From: Prosopocoilus inquinatus
Taxonomy: Eukaryota; Arthropoda; Insecta; Coleoptera; Lucanidae
Direction: 5' to 3'
DNA: 64,000 bases
NCBI GenBank assembly: GCA_036172665.1
Contig: CM069873.1
Span: 42,874,001 to 42,938,000, forward strand
The notes beneath the pieces were generated by a model. It did not search any database and had not been told where the DNA came from. It worked only from the letters and a program-made list of their open reading frames with translations. How positions within the stretch are numbered: the first letter of the stretch is position 1; each line of letters starts with the position of its first letter. Both the position numbers and the translations under genes were made by a program. Below are positions 52,092-64,000 of the stretch, in pieces.

Positions 52092-54875
52092 TTCGTATCT
52101 CACATCAGAGTTACTAGAGTCCATCGAAACGCCAAATAACATGATAGATGGGTAAGGATCGATTAGATACATCACAGGAACAACGCTAATGCGTGTTGTT
52201 TCGTTTCAAACTATCTCCAGCTTCTGCTGCGTCCGAAAACTTTGTATCTCACATCAGAGATCGATTAGATACATCACAGGAACAACGCTAATACGTGTTG
52301 TTTCATTTAAAACTATTTCCAGCTTCAGCTGCGTCCGAGAACTTCGTATCTCACTTCAGAGTTACTGGAGCCCATCCAAACGTCAAATAACATGATAGAT
52401 GAGTAAGGATCGATTACATTCATCACAGGAACAACGCTAATACGTGTTGTCTCGTTTAAAGCTATTTCCAGCTTCTGCTGCGTCCGAAAACGTCGTATCT
52501 CACATCAGAGTTACTGGAGTCCATCGAAACGTCAAATAACATGATAGATAAGTAAGGATCGATTAGATACATCACAGGAACAACGCTAATACGTGTTGTT
52601 TCGTTTAAAACTATTTCCAGCTTCTGCTGCGTCCGAAAATTTCGTATCTAACATCAAAGTTACTGGAGTCCATCGAAACGCCAAATAACATGATAGATGA
52701 GTAAGGATCGATTAGATACAGCACAGGAACAACGCTAATGCGTGTTGTTTCGTTTAAAACTATTTCCAGCTCCTGCTGCGTCCAAAAACTTCGTATCTCA
52801 CATCAGAGTTACTAGAGTCCATCGAAACGTCAAATAACATGATAGATGAGTAAGGATCGATTAGATACATCACAGGAACAATGCTAATACGTGTTGTTTC
52901 GTTTAAAACTATTTCCAGCTTCTGCTGCCTCCGAAAATTTCGTATCTCAAATTAGAGTTACTGTAGTCCATCGAAACGTCAAATAACATAGTAGCAAAGT
53001 AAGGATCGATTCGGTACATCACAGGAACAACGCTAATACGTGTTGTTTCGTTCAAAACTATTTCCAGCTTCTGCTGCGTCCGAAAAGTTCGTATCTCACA
53101 TCAGAGTTACTGGAGTCCATCCAAACGTCAAATAACATGATAGATGAGTAAGGATCGATTAGATACAGCACAGGAACAACGCTAATGCGTGTTGTTTCGT
53201 TTAAAACTATTTCCAGCTCCTGCTGCGTCCAAAAACTTCGTATCTCACATCAGAGTTACTAGAGTCCATCGAAACGTCAAATAACATGATAGATGAGTAA
53301 GGATCGATTAGATACATCACAGGAACAACGCTAATACGTGTTGTCTCGTTTAAAGCTATTTCCAGCTTCTGCTGCGTCCGAAAACGTCGTATCTCACATC
53401 AGAGTTACTGGAGTCCATCGAAACGTCAAATAACATGATAGATAAGTAAGGATCGATTAGATACATCACAGGAACAACGCTAATACGTGTTGTTTCGTTT
53501 AAAACTATTTCCAGCTTCTGCTGCGTCCGAAAATTTCGTATCTAACATCAAAGTTACTGGAGTCCATCGAAACGCCAAATAACATGATAGATGAGTAAGG
53601 ATCGATTAGATACAGCACAGGAACAACGCTAATGCGTGTTGTTTCATGTAAAACTATTTCCAGCTTCAGCTGCGTCCGAGAACTTCGTATCTCACATCAA
53701 AGTTACTGGAGTCCATTCAAACGTCAAATAACATGATAGATGAGTAAGGATCGATTAGATACGTCACAGGAACAACGCTTATGCGTGTTGTTTCGTTTAA
53801 AACTATTTCTAGCTTCAGCTGCGCCCGAGAACTTCGTATCTCACATCAAAGTTACCGGAGTGCATCCAAACGTCAAATAACATGATAGATGAGTAAGGAT
53901 CGATTAGATACATCACAGGAACAACGCTAATACGTGTTGTTTCGTTCAAAACTATTTCCAGCTTCTGCTGCGTCCGAGAACATTGTATCTCTCATCAGAG
54001 TTACTGGAGTCCATTCAAACGTCAAATAACATGATAGATGAGTAAGGATCGATTAGATACGTCACAGGAACAACGCTGATGCGTGTTGTTTCGTTTAAAA
54101 CTATTTCTAGCTTCAGCTGCGCCCGAGAACTTCGTATCTCACATCAAAGTTACCGGAGTGCATCCAAACGTCAAATAACATGATAGATGAGTAAGTATCG
54201 ATTAGATACATCACAGGAACAACGCTAATGCGTGTTGTTTCATTTAAAACTATTTCCAGCTTCTGCTGCGTCCGAAAACTTTGTATCTCACATCAGAGTT
54301 ACTGGAGTCCATCGAAACGTCAAATAACATGATAGATGAGTAAGGATCGATTAGATACATCACAGGAACAACGCTAATACGTGTTGTTTCGTTTAAAACT
54401 ATTTCCAGCTTCTGCTGCGTCCGAAAATTTCGTATCTCACATTAGAATTATTGGAGTCCATCGAAACCTCAAATAACATAGTAGCTAAGTAAGGATCGAT
54501 TAGGTACATCACAGGAACAACGCTACTACGTGTTGTTTCGTTCAAAACTATTTCCAGCTTCTGCTGCGTCCGAGAATATTGTATCTCACATTAGAGTTAC
54601 TGGAGTCCATCGAAACGTCAAATAACATGATAGATGAGTAAGGATCGATTAGATACATCACACGAACAACGCTAAAGGGTGTTGTTTCGTTTAAAACTAT
54701 TTCCAGCTTCTGCTCCGTCCGAAAATTTCGTATCTCACATTAGAGTTACTGGAGTCCATCGAAACGTCAAATAACATGATAGGTGAGTAAGGATCGATTA
54801 GATACATCACAGGAACAACGCTAATGCGTGTTGTTTCGTTTAAAACTATTTCCAGCTTCTGCTGCGTCCGAAAAT
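52092..54875 (+). repeat. 2,784-bp higher-order unit, copy 2
   Basis: Abuts copy 1 and looks identical to it throughout by eye, including AAAAGTTCG, GCTTATGCG and the 102-bp monomer. A third copy would begin at 54876, but the sequence diverges at about 54899 (ACTGGAG for ACTAGAG). Confidence 0.85.
52189..52290 (+). repeat. Truncated 102-bp monomer (copy 2)
   Basis: Same 47-bp loss (join near 52259), exactly 2,784 bp after the first. The deletion predates the tandem duplication. Confidence 0.88.
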
Positions 54876-54898
54876 TTCGTATCTCACATCAGAGTTAC

Positions 54899-57800
54899 TG
54901 GAGTCCATCGAAACGTCAAATAACATGATAGATGAGTAAGGATCGATTAGATACATCACAGGAACAACGCTAATGCGTGTTGTTTCGTTTAAAACTATTT
55001 CCAGCTTCTGCTGCGTCCGAAAATTTCGTATCTCACATCAGAGTTACTGGAGTCCATCGAAACGTCAAACAACATAGTAGATAAGTAAGGATCGATTAGA
55101 TACATCACAGGAACAACGCTAATACGTGTTGTTTCATTTAAAACTATTTCCAGCTTCAGCTGCGTCCGAGAACTTCGTATCTCACAACAAAGTTACTGGA
55201 GTCCATCGAAACGCCAAATAACATGATAGATGAGTAAGGATCGATTAGATACATCACAGGAACAACGCTAATGCGTGTTGTTTCGTTTAAAACTATTTCC
55301 AGCTTCTGCTGCGTCCGAAGATTTCGTATCTAACATCAAAGTTACTGGAGTCCATCGAAACGCCAAATAACATGATAGATGAGTAAGGATCGATTAGATA
55401 CATCACAGGAACAACGCTAATGCGTGTTGTTTCGTTTAAAACTATTTCCAGCTTCTGCTGCGTCCGAATATTTCGTATCTCACATTAGAGTTACTGGAGT
55501 CCATCGAAACGTCAAATAACATGATAGATGAGTAAGGATCGATTAGATACATCACAGGAACAACGCTAATGCGTGTTGTTTCGTTTAAAACTATTTCCAG
55601 CTTCTGCTGCGTCCGAAAATTTCGTATCTCACATTAGAGTTACTGGAGTCCATCGAAACGTCAAATAACATGATAGATGAGTAAGGATCGATTAGATACA
55701 TCACAGGAACAACGCTAATGCGTGTTGTTTCGTTTAAAACTATTTCGAGCTTCTGCTGCGTCCGAAAATTTCGTATCTCACATCAGAGTTACTGGAGTCC
55801 ATCGAAACGCCAAATAACATGATAGATGAGTAAGGATCGATTAGATACATCACAGGAACAACGCTAAAGGGTGTTGTTTCGTTTAAAACTATTTCCAGCT
55901 TCTGCTCCGTCCGAAAATTTCGTATCACATTAGAGTTACTGGAGTCCATCGAAACGTCAAATAACATGATAGATGAGTAAGGATCGATTAGATACATCAC
56001 AGGAACAACGCTAATGCGTGTTGTTTCGTTTAAAACTATTTCCAGCTTCTGCTGCGTCCGAAAATTTCGTATCTCACATCAGAGTTACTGGAGTCCATCG
56101 AAACGTCAAATAACATGATAGATGAGTAAGGATCGATTAGATACATCATAGGAACAACGCTAATGCGTGTTGTTTCGTTTAAAACTATTTCCAGCTTCTG
56201 CTGCGTCCGAAAATTTCGTATCTCACATTAGAGTTACTGGAGTCCATCGAAACGTCAAATAACATGATAGATGAGTAAGGATCGATTAGATACATCACAG
56301 GAACAACGCTAATGCGTGTTGTTTCGTTTAAAACTATTTCCAGCTTCTGCTGCGTCCGAAAATTTCGTATCTCACATTAGAGTTACTGGAGTCCATCGAA
56401 ACGTCAAATAACATGATAGATGAGTAAGGATCGATTAGATACATCACAGGAACAACGCTAATGCGTGTTGTTTCGTTTAAAACTATTTCCAGCTTCTGCT
56501 GCGTCCGAAAATTTCGTATCTCACATTAGAGTTACTGGAGTCCATCGAAACGTCAAATAACATGATAGATGAGTAAGGATCGATTAGATACATCACAGGA
56601 ACAACGCTAATGCGTGTTGTTTCGTTTAAAACTATTTCCAGCTTCTGCTGCGTCCGAAAATTTCGTATCTCACATTAGAGTTACTGGAGTCCATCGAAAC
56701 GTCAAATAACATGATAGATGAGTAAGGATCGATTAGATACATCACAGGAACAACGCTAATGCGTGTTGTTTCGTTTAAAACTATTTCGAGCTTCTGCTGC
56801 GTCCGAAAATTTCGTATCTCACATTAGAGTTACTGGAGTCCATGGACACGTCAAATAACATGATAGATGAGTAAGGATCGATTAGATACATCACACGAAC
56901 AACGCTAAAGGGTGTTGTTTCGTTTAAAACTATTTCCAGCTTCTGCTCCGTCCGAAAATTTCGTATCTCACATTAGAGTTACTGGAGTCCATCGAAACGT
57001 CAAATAACATAGTAGATAAGCAAGGATCGATTAGATACATCACAGGAACAACGCTAATACGTGTTGTTTCGTTTAAAACTATTTCCAGCTTCTGCTGCGT
57101 CCGAAAACTTTGTATCTCACATCAGAGTTACTAGAGTCCATCGAAACGTCAAATAACATGATAGATGAGTAAGGATCGATTAGATACATCACAGGAACAA
57201 CGCTAATGCGTGTTGTTTCGTTTAAAACTATTTCCAGCTTCTGCTGCGTCCGAAAATTTCGTATCTCACATCAGAGTTACTGGAGTCCATCGAAACGTCA
57301 AATAACATGATAGATGAGTAAGGATCGATTAGATACATCATAGGAACAACGCTAATGCGTGTTGTTTCGTTTAAAACTATTTCCAGCTTCTGCTGCGTCC
57401 GAAAATTTCGTATCTCACATTAGAGTTACTGGAGTCCATCGAAACGTCAAATAACATGATAGATGAGTAAGGATCGATTAGATACATCACAGGAACAACG
57501 CTAATGCGTGTTGTTTCGTTTAAAACTATTTCCAGCTTCTGCTGCGTCCGAAAATTTCGTATCTCACATTAGAGTTACTGGAGTCCATCGAAACGTCAAA
57601 TAAGATGATAGATGAGTAAGGATCGATTAGATACATCACAGGAACAACGCTAATGCGTGTTGTTTCGTTTAAAACTATTTCCAGCTTCTGCTGCGTCCGA
57701 AAATTTCGTATCTCACATTAGAGTTACTGGAGTCCATCGAAACGTCAAATAAGATGATAGATGAGTAAGGATCGATTAGATACATCACAGGAACAACGCT

Positions 57801-60800
57801 AATGCGTGTTGTTTCGTTTAAAACTATTTCCAGCTTCTGCTGCGTCCGAAAATTTCGTATCTCACATTAGAGTTACTGGAGTCCATCGAAACGTCAAATA
57901 AGATGATAGATGAGTAAGGATCGATTAGATACATCACAGGAACAACGCTAACGCGTGTTGTTTCGTTTAAAACTATTTCCAGCTTCTGCTGCGTCCGAAA
58001 ATTTCGTATCTCACATCAGAGTTACTGGAGTCCATCGAAACGTCAAATAACATAGTAGATAAGCAAGGATCGATTAGATACATCACAGGAACAACGCTAA
58101 TACGTGTTGTTTCGTTTAAAACTATTTCCAGCTTCTGCTGCGTCCGAAAACTTTGTATCTCACATCAGAGTTACTAGAGTCCATCGAAACGTCAAATAAC
58201 ATGATAGATGAATAAGGATCGATTAGATACATCAATGGAACAACGCTAATGCGTGTTGTTTCATTTAAAACTATTTCCAGCTTCAGCTGCGTCCGAGAAC
58301 TTCGAATCTCACTTCAGAGTTACTGGAGCCCATCCAAACGTCAAATAACATGATAGATGAGTAAGGATCGATTACATACATCACAGGAACAACGCTAGTG
58401 CGTGTTGTTTCGTTTAAAACTATTTCCAGCTTCTGCTGCGTCCGAAAATTTCGTATCTAACATCAAAGTTACTGGAGTCCATCGAAACGCCAAATAACAT
58501 GATAGATGAGTAAGGATCGATTAGATACATCACAGGAACAACGCTAATACGTGTTGCTTCGTTTAAAACTATTTCCAGCTTCTGCTGCGTCCGAAAATTT
58601 CGTATCTCACATTAGAGTTACTGGAGTCCATCGAAACGTCAAATAAGATGATAGATGAGTAAGGATCGATTAGATACATCACAGGAACAACGCTAATGCG
58701 TGTTGTTTCGTTTAAAACTATTTCCAGCTTCTGCTGCCTCCGAAAATTTCGTATCTCACATTAGAGTTACTGGAGTCCATCGAAACGTCAAATAACATGA
58801 TAGATGAGTAAGGATCGATTAGATACATCACAGGAACAACGCTAATGCGTGTTGTTTCGTTTAAAACTATTTCCAGCTTCTGCTGCGTCCGAAAATTTCG
58901 TATCTCACATCAGAGTTACTGGAGTCCATCGAAACGTCAAACAACATAGTAGATAAGTAAGGATCGATTAGATACATCACAGGAACAACGCTAATACGTG
59001 TTGTTTCATTTAAAACTATTTCCAGCTTCAGCTGCGTCCGAGAACTTCGTATCTCACAACAAAGTTACTGGAGTCCATCGAAACGCCAAATAACATGATA
59101 GATGAGTAAGGATCGATTAGATACATCACAGGAACAACGCTAATGCGTGTTGTTTCGTTTAAAACTATTTCCAGCTTCTGCTGCGTCCGAAAATTTCGTA
59201 TCTAACATCAAAGTTACTGGAGTCCATCGAAACGCCAAATAACATGATAGATGAGTAAGGATCGATTAGATACATCACAGGAACAACGCTAATGCGTGTT
59301 GTTTCGTTTAAAACTATTTCCAGCTTCTGCTGCGTCCGAAAATTTCGTATCTCACATTAGAGTTACTGGAGTCCATCGAAACGTCAAATAACATGATAGA
59401 TGAGTAAGGATCGATTAGATACATCACAGGAACAACGCTAATGCGTGTTGTTTCGTTTAAAACTATTTCCAGCTTCTGCTGCGTCCGAAAATTTCGTATC
59501 TCACATTAGAGTTACTGGAGTCCATCGAAACGTCAAATAACATGATAGATGAGTAAGGATCGATTAGATACATCACAGGAACAACGCTAATGCGTGTTGT
59601 TTCGTTTAAAACTATTTCGAGCTTCTGCTGCGTCCGAAAATTTCGTATCTCACATCAGACTTACTGGAGTCCATCGAAACGCCAAATAACATGATAGATG
59701 AGTAAGGATCGATTAGATACATCACAGGAACAACGCTAATGCGTGTTGTTTCGTTTAAAACTATTTCCAGCTTCTGCTGCGTCCGAAAACGTCGTATCTC
59801 ACATCAGAGTTACTGGAGTCCATCGAAACGCCAAATAACATGATAGATGAGTAAGGATCGATTAGATACATCACAGGAACAACGATAATGCGTGTTGTTT
59901 CGTTTAAAACTATTTCCAGCTTCTGCTGCGTCCGAAAATTTCGTATCTCACATTAGAGTTACTGGAGTCCATCGAAACGTCAAATAACATGATAGATGAG
60001 TAAGGATCGATTAGATACATCACAGGAACAACGCTAATGCGTGTTGTTTCGTTTAAAACTATTTCCAGCTTCTGCTGCGTCCGAAAATTTCGTATCTCAC
60101 ATCAGAGTTACTGGAGTCCATCGAAACGTCAAACAACATAGTAGATAAGTAAGGATCGATTAGATACATCACAGGAACAACGCTAATACGTGTTGTTTCA
60201 TTTAAAACTATTTCCAGCTTCAGCTGCGTCCGAGAACTTCGTATCTCACAACAAAGTTACTGGAGTCCATCGAAACGCCAAATAACATGATAGATGAGTA
60301 AGGATCGATTAGATACATCACAGGAACAACGCTAATGCGTGTTGTTTCGTTTAAAACTATTTCCAGCTTCAGCTGCGTCCGAGAACTTCGTATCTCAAAT
60401 CAAAGTTACTGGAGTCCATTCACACGTCAAATAACATGATAGATGAGTAAGGATCGATTAGATACGTCACAGGAACAACGCTAATGCGTGTTGTTTCGTT
60501 TAAAATTTCCTTAAAATTATTTCCAGCTCCTGCTGCGTCCAAAAACTTCGTATCTCACATCAGAGTTACTAGAGTCCATCGAAACGTCAAATAACATGAT
60601 AGATGAGTAAGGATCGATTAGATACATCACAGGAACAACGCTAATACGTGTTGTTTCGTTTAAAACTATTTCCAGCTTCTGCTTCGTCCGAAAATTTCGT
60701 ATCTCACATTAGAATTATTGGAGTCCATCGAAACGTCAAATAACATAGTAGCTAAGTAAGGATCGATTAGGTACATCACAGGAACAACGCTAATACGTGT

Positions 60801-62390
60801 TGTTTCGTTCAAAACTATTTCCAGCTTCTGCTGCGTCCGAAAACTTTGTATCTCACATCAGAGTTACTAGAGTCCATCGAAACGCCAAATAACATGATAG
60901 ATGGGTAAGGATCGATTAGATACATCACAGGAACAACGCTAATACGTGTTGTTTCATTTAAAACTATTTCCAGCTTCAGCTGCGTCCGAGAACTTCGTAT
61001 CTCACAACAAAGTTACTGGAGTCCATCGAAACGCCAAATAACATGATAGATGGGTAAAGATCGATTAGATACATCAAAGGAACAACGCTAATACGTGTTG
61101 TTTCGTTCAAAACTATTTCCAGCTTCTGCTGCGTAAGAGAACTTTGTATCTCACATCAGAGTTACTGGAGTCCATCGAAACGTCAAATAACATAGTAGCT
61201 AAGTAAGGATCGATTAGATACATCACAGGAACAACGCTAATACGTGTTGTTTCATTTAAAACTATTTCCAGCTTCAGCTGCGTCCGAGAACTTCGTATCT
61301 CACAACAAAGTTACTGGAGTCCATCGAAACGCCAAATAACATGATAGATAAGTAAGGATCGATTAGATACATCACAGGAACAACGCTAATACGTGTTGTT
61401 TCATTTAAAACTATTTCCAGCTTCAGCTGCGTCCGAGAACTTCGTATCTCACTTCAGAGTTACTGGAGCCCATCCAAACGTCAAATAACATGATAGATGA
61501 GTAAGGATCGATTACATTCATCACAGGAACAACGCTAATACGTGTTGTCTCGTTTAAAGCTATTTCCAGCTTCTGCTGCTTCCGAAAACGTCGTATCTCA
61601 CATCAGAGTTACTGGAGTCCATCGAAACGTCAAATAACATGATAGATAAGTAAGGATCGATTAGATACATCACAGGAACAACGCTAATACGTGTTGTTTC
61701 GTTTAAAACTATTTCCAGCTTCTGCTGCGTCCGAAAATTTCGTATCTAACATCAAAGTTACTGGAGTCCATCGAAACGCCAAATAACATGATAGATGAGT
61801 AAGGATCGATTAGATACATCACAGGAACAACGCTAATGCGTGTTGTTTCGTTTAAAACTATTTCCAGCTTCTGTTGCGTCCGAAAATTTCGTATCTCACA
61901 TTAGAGTTACTGGAGTCCATCGAAACGTCAAATAACATGATAGATGAGTAAGGATCGATTAGATACATCACAGGAACAACGCTAATGCGTGTTGTTTCGT
62001 TTAAAACTATTTCGAGCTTCTGCTGCGTCCGAAAATTTCGTATCTCACATCAGAGTTACTGGAGTCCATCGAAACGCCAAATAACATGATAGATGAGTAA
62101 GGATCGATTAGATACATCACAGGAACAACGCTAATGCGTGTTGTTTCGTTTAAAACTATTTCCAGCTTCTGCTGCGTCCGAAAATTTCGTATCTCACATC
62201 AGAGTTACTGGAGTCCATCGAAACGTCAAATAACATGATAGATGAGTAAGGATCGATTAGATACATCATAGGAACAACGCTAATGCGTGTTGTTTCGTTT
62301 AAAACTATTTCCAGCTTCTGCTGCGTCCGAAAATTTCGTATCTCACATTAGAGTTACTGGAGTCCATCGAAACGTCAAATAACATGATAG
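54899..62390 (+). repeat. Long-range duplicated region, copy 2 (partner 27812-35300)
   Basis: Carries the marks of the partner in the same order: GAAGATTTCG (55318), GCTAAAGGGTG (55863, 56904), CCATGGACACG (56841, against CCATCGACACG), CTAACGCG (57946), GATTACATAC (58368), the 11-bp insert (60507), GGGTAAAGATCG (61052) and CTTCTGTTGCG (61871). Relative to the partner it has extra monomers near 57009-57160 and 57600-57900 and lacks one near 60945 and one near 61975. Confidence 0.8.
57596..57912 (+). repeat. Run of three monomers with the TAAGATGATAG variant
   Basis: AAATAAGATGATAG (for AAATAACATGATAG) occurs at 57601, 57750 and 57899, exactly 149 bp apart, in otherwise identical monomers. The variant also occurs singly near 31259 and 58644. 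This is local single-monomer amplification in the later copy of the long-range duplication. Confidence 0.82.
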
Positions 62391-64000
62391 ATGAGTAAGG
62401 ATCGATTAGATACATCACAGGAACAACGCTAATGCGTGTTGTTTCGTTTAAAACTATTTCCAGCTTCTGCTGCGTCCGAAAATTTCGTATCTCACATTAG
62501 AGTTACTGGAGTCCATCGAAACGTCAAATAACATGATAGATGAGTAAGGATCGATTAGATACATCACAGGAACAACGCTAATGCGTGTTGCTTCGTTTAA
62601 AACTATTTCCAGCTTCTGCTGCGTCCGAAAATTTCGTATCTCACATCAGAGTTACTGGAGTCCATCGAAACGTCAAATAACATAGTAGATAAGCAAGGAT
62701 CGATTAGATACATCACAGGAACAACGCTAATACGTGTTGTTTCGTTTAAAACTATTTCCAGCTTCTGCTGCGTCCGAAAACTTTGTATCTCACATCAGAG
62801 TTACTAGAGTCCATCGAAACGTTAAATAACATGATAGATGAATAAGGATCGATTAGATACATCAATGGAACAACGCTAATGCGTGTTGTTTCATTTAAAA
62901 CTATTTCCAGCTTCAGCTGCGTCCGAGAACTTCGAATCTCACTTCAGAGTTACTGGAGTCCATCGAAACGTCAAATAACATGATAGATGAGTAAGGATCG
63001 ATTAGATACATCACAGGAACAACGCTAATGCGTGTTGTTTCGTTTAAAACTATTTTCAGCTTCTGCTGCGTCCGAAAATTTCGTATCTCACATTAGAGTT
63101 ACTGGAGTCCATCGAAACGTCAAATAACATGATAGATGAGTAAGGATCGATTAGATACATCACAGGAACAACGCTAATGCGTGTTGTTTCGTTTAAAACT
63201 ATTTCCAGCTTCTGCTGCGTCCGAAAATTTCGTATCTCACATCAGAGTTACTGGAGTCCATCGAAACGTCAAACAACATAGTAGATAAGTAAGGATCGAT
63301 TAGATACATCACAGGAACAACGCTAATACGTGTTGTTTCATTTAAAACTATTTCCAGCTTCAGCTGCGTCCGAGAACTTCGTATCTCACAACAAAGTTAC
63401 TGGAGTCCATCGAAACGCCAAATAACATGATAGATGAGTAAGGATCGATTAGATACATCACAGGAACAACGCTAATGCGTGTTGTTTCGTTTAAAACTAT
63501 TTCCAGCTTCTGCTGCGTCCGAAAATTTCGTATCTAACATCAAAGTTACTGGAGTCCATCGAAACGCCAAATAACATGATAGATGAGTAAGGATCGATTA
63601 GATACATCACAGGAACAACGCTAATGCGTGTTGTTTCGTTTAAAACTATTTCCAGCTTCTGCTGCGTCCGAATATTTCGTATCTCACATTAGAGTTACTG
63701 GAGTCCATCGAAACGTCAAATAACATGATAGATGAGTAAGGATCGATTAGATACATCACAGGAACAACGCTAATGCGTGTTGTTTCGTTTAAAACTATTT
63801 CCAGCTTCTGCTGCGTCCGAAAATTTCGTATCTCACATTAGAGTTACTGGAGTCCATCGAAACGTCAAATAACATGATAGATGAGTAAGGATCGATTAGA
63901 TACATCACAGGAACAACGCTAATGCGTGTTGTTTCGTTTAAAACTATTTCGAGCTTCTGCTGCGTCCGAAAATTTCGTATCTCACATCAGAGTTACTGGA
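62265..64000 (+). repeat. Third copy of the 37.86-39.6 kb segment (runs off the window)
   Basis: Offset 24,405 bp from 37860-39595 and 19,014 bp from 43251-44986 (CATCATAGG mark at 62268, GAATCTCACTTC at 62932, TTTTCAGC near 63053, CGAATATTTCG near 63670, TTTCGAGC near 63948). Private changes include TGTTGCTTCG near 62587 and AACGTTAAATAAC near 62820. The array continues past the end of the window at monomer position 85. Confidence 0.8.

Larger units (their letters stand above)
1..64000 (+). repeat. 149-bp tandem satellite array (whole window)
   Basis: The motif ACGCTAAT(G/A)CGTG recurs at 1, 150, 299, 448 and 597 and then every 149 bp apart from small indels, giving about 429 monomers. Other fixed landmarks in each monomer are TTTCCAGCTTCTGCTGCG (about 32-49), GTATCTCACAT (62-72), GTTACTGGAGTCCAT (77-91), AAATAACATGATAG (101-114) and AAGGATCGATTAGATACATC (121-140). 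The consensus has 29 G and 29 C (39% G+C) and nine CpGs. Monomers differ at a limited set of sites, mostly single substitutions. 149 bp is close to the 147 bp wrapped by a nucleosome core, as in many centromeric satellites. I saw no stretch outside the repeat. Centromeric or pericentromeric identity is inferred from size and structure. The family name and species are unknown to me. Confidence 0.98.

Noticed and set aside
1..64000. CRISPR array
   Set aside because: The period is 149 bp with the whole unit conserved. There are no short repeats separated by unique spacers and no cas genes.

Overview
The whole 64 kb window is one tandem satellite array. A monomer of 149 bp, about 39% G+C, repeats roughly 429 times from the first base to the last, so both array edges lie outside the window. 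I found no single-copy DNA, gene, RNA gene, transposon open reading frame, telomere repeat or CRISPR array. An array of this size with higher-order repeats (HORs) and nested duplications indicates a eukaryotic chromosome, most likely centromeric, pericentromeric or another heterochromatic block. The species cannot be named from the sequence. The consensus monomer carries nine CpG sites (observed/expected about 1.6), so it is not CpG-depleted. That argues mildly for a genome with little germline CpG methylation, such as many insects, or for very recent amplification.

Monomer numbering used here: position 1 is the first A of ACGCTAAT, so monomers in the first block start at 1, 150, 299, 448, 597 and so on. 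Diagnostic variant sites, by monomer position, include 9 (G/A), 21-24 (CGTTT, CATTT or CGTTC context), 42-44 (CTGCTG or CAGCTG), 53-62 (AAAATTTCG, AGAACTTCG, AAAACTTTG or AAAACGTCG), 72-76, 91-100 (TCGAAACGTC, TCGAAACGCC or TCCAAACGTC), 110-118 (GATAGATGA, GATAGATAA or AGTAGCTAA) and 133-139 (GATACAT, CATTCAT, GGTACAT or CGGTACAT). Combinations of these variants act as barcodes that trace duplications.

Layout. 1-12522: direct-orientation monomers, with an HOR at about 2.66-6.1 kb (units of 9 then 8 monomers) followed by a more mixed stretch. 12523-14596: a 2,074-bp block of 14 monomers minus 12 bp in the opposite orientation, flanked by the same 7-8 bp on both sides as if it had been inserted. 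14597-64000: direct orientation again, built from layered duplications. These are a 2,831-bp (19-monomer) tandem pair at 19995-25656, a 10-8-10 monomer series at about 33.85-38.0 kb, a 5,391-bp-offset near-identical pair at 37.6-48.1 kb, a 2,784-bp tandem pair carrying a 102-bp truncated monomer at 49.3-54.9 kb, and a long-range copy of 27.8-35.3 kb at 54.9-62.4 kb.

Nothing here works as a gene set. What can be read is the history of the array: unequal exchange or replication-based amplification at unit sizes from 37 bp to over 7 kb, local homogenisation, one inverted insertion, and a few small indels that serve as lineage marks. All comparisons were made by eye, so boundaries are good to within a few bases where sequences diverge sharply and to tens of bases elsewhere.
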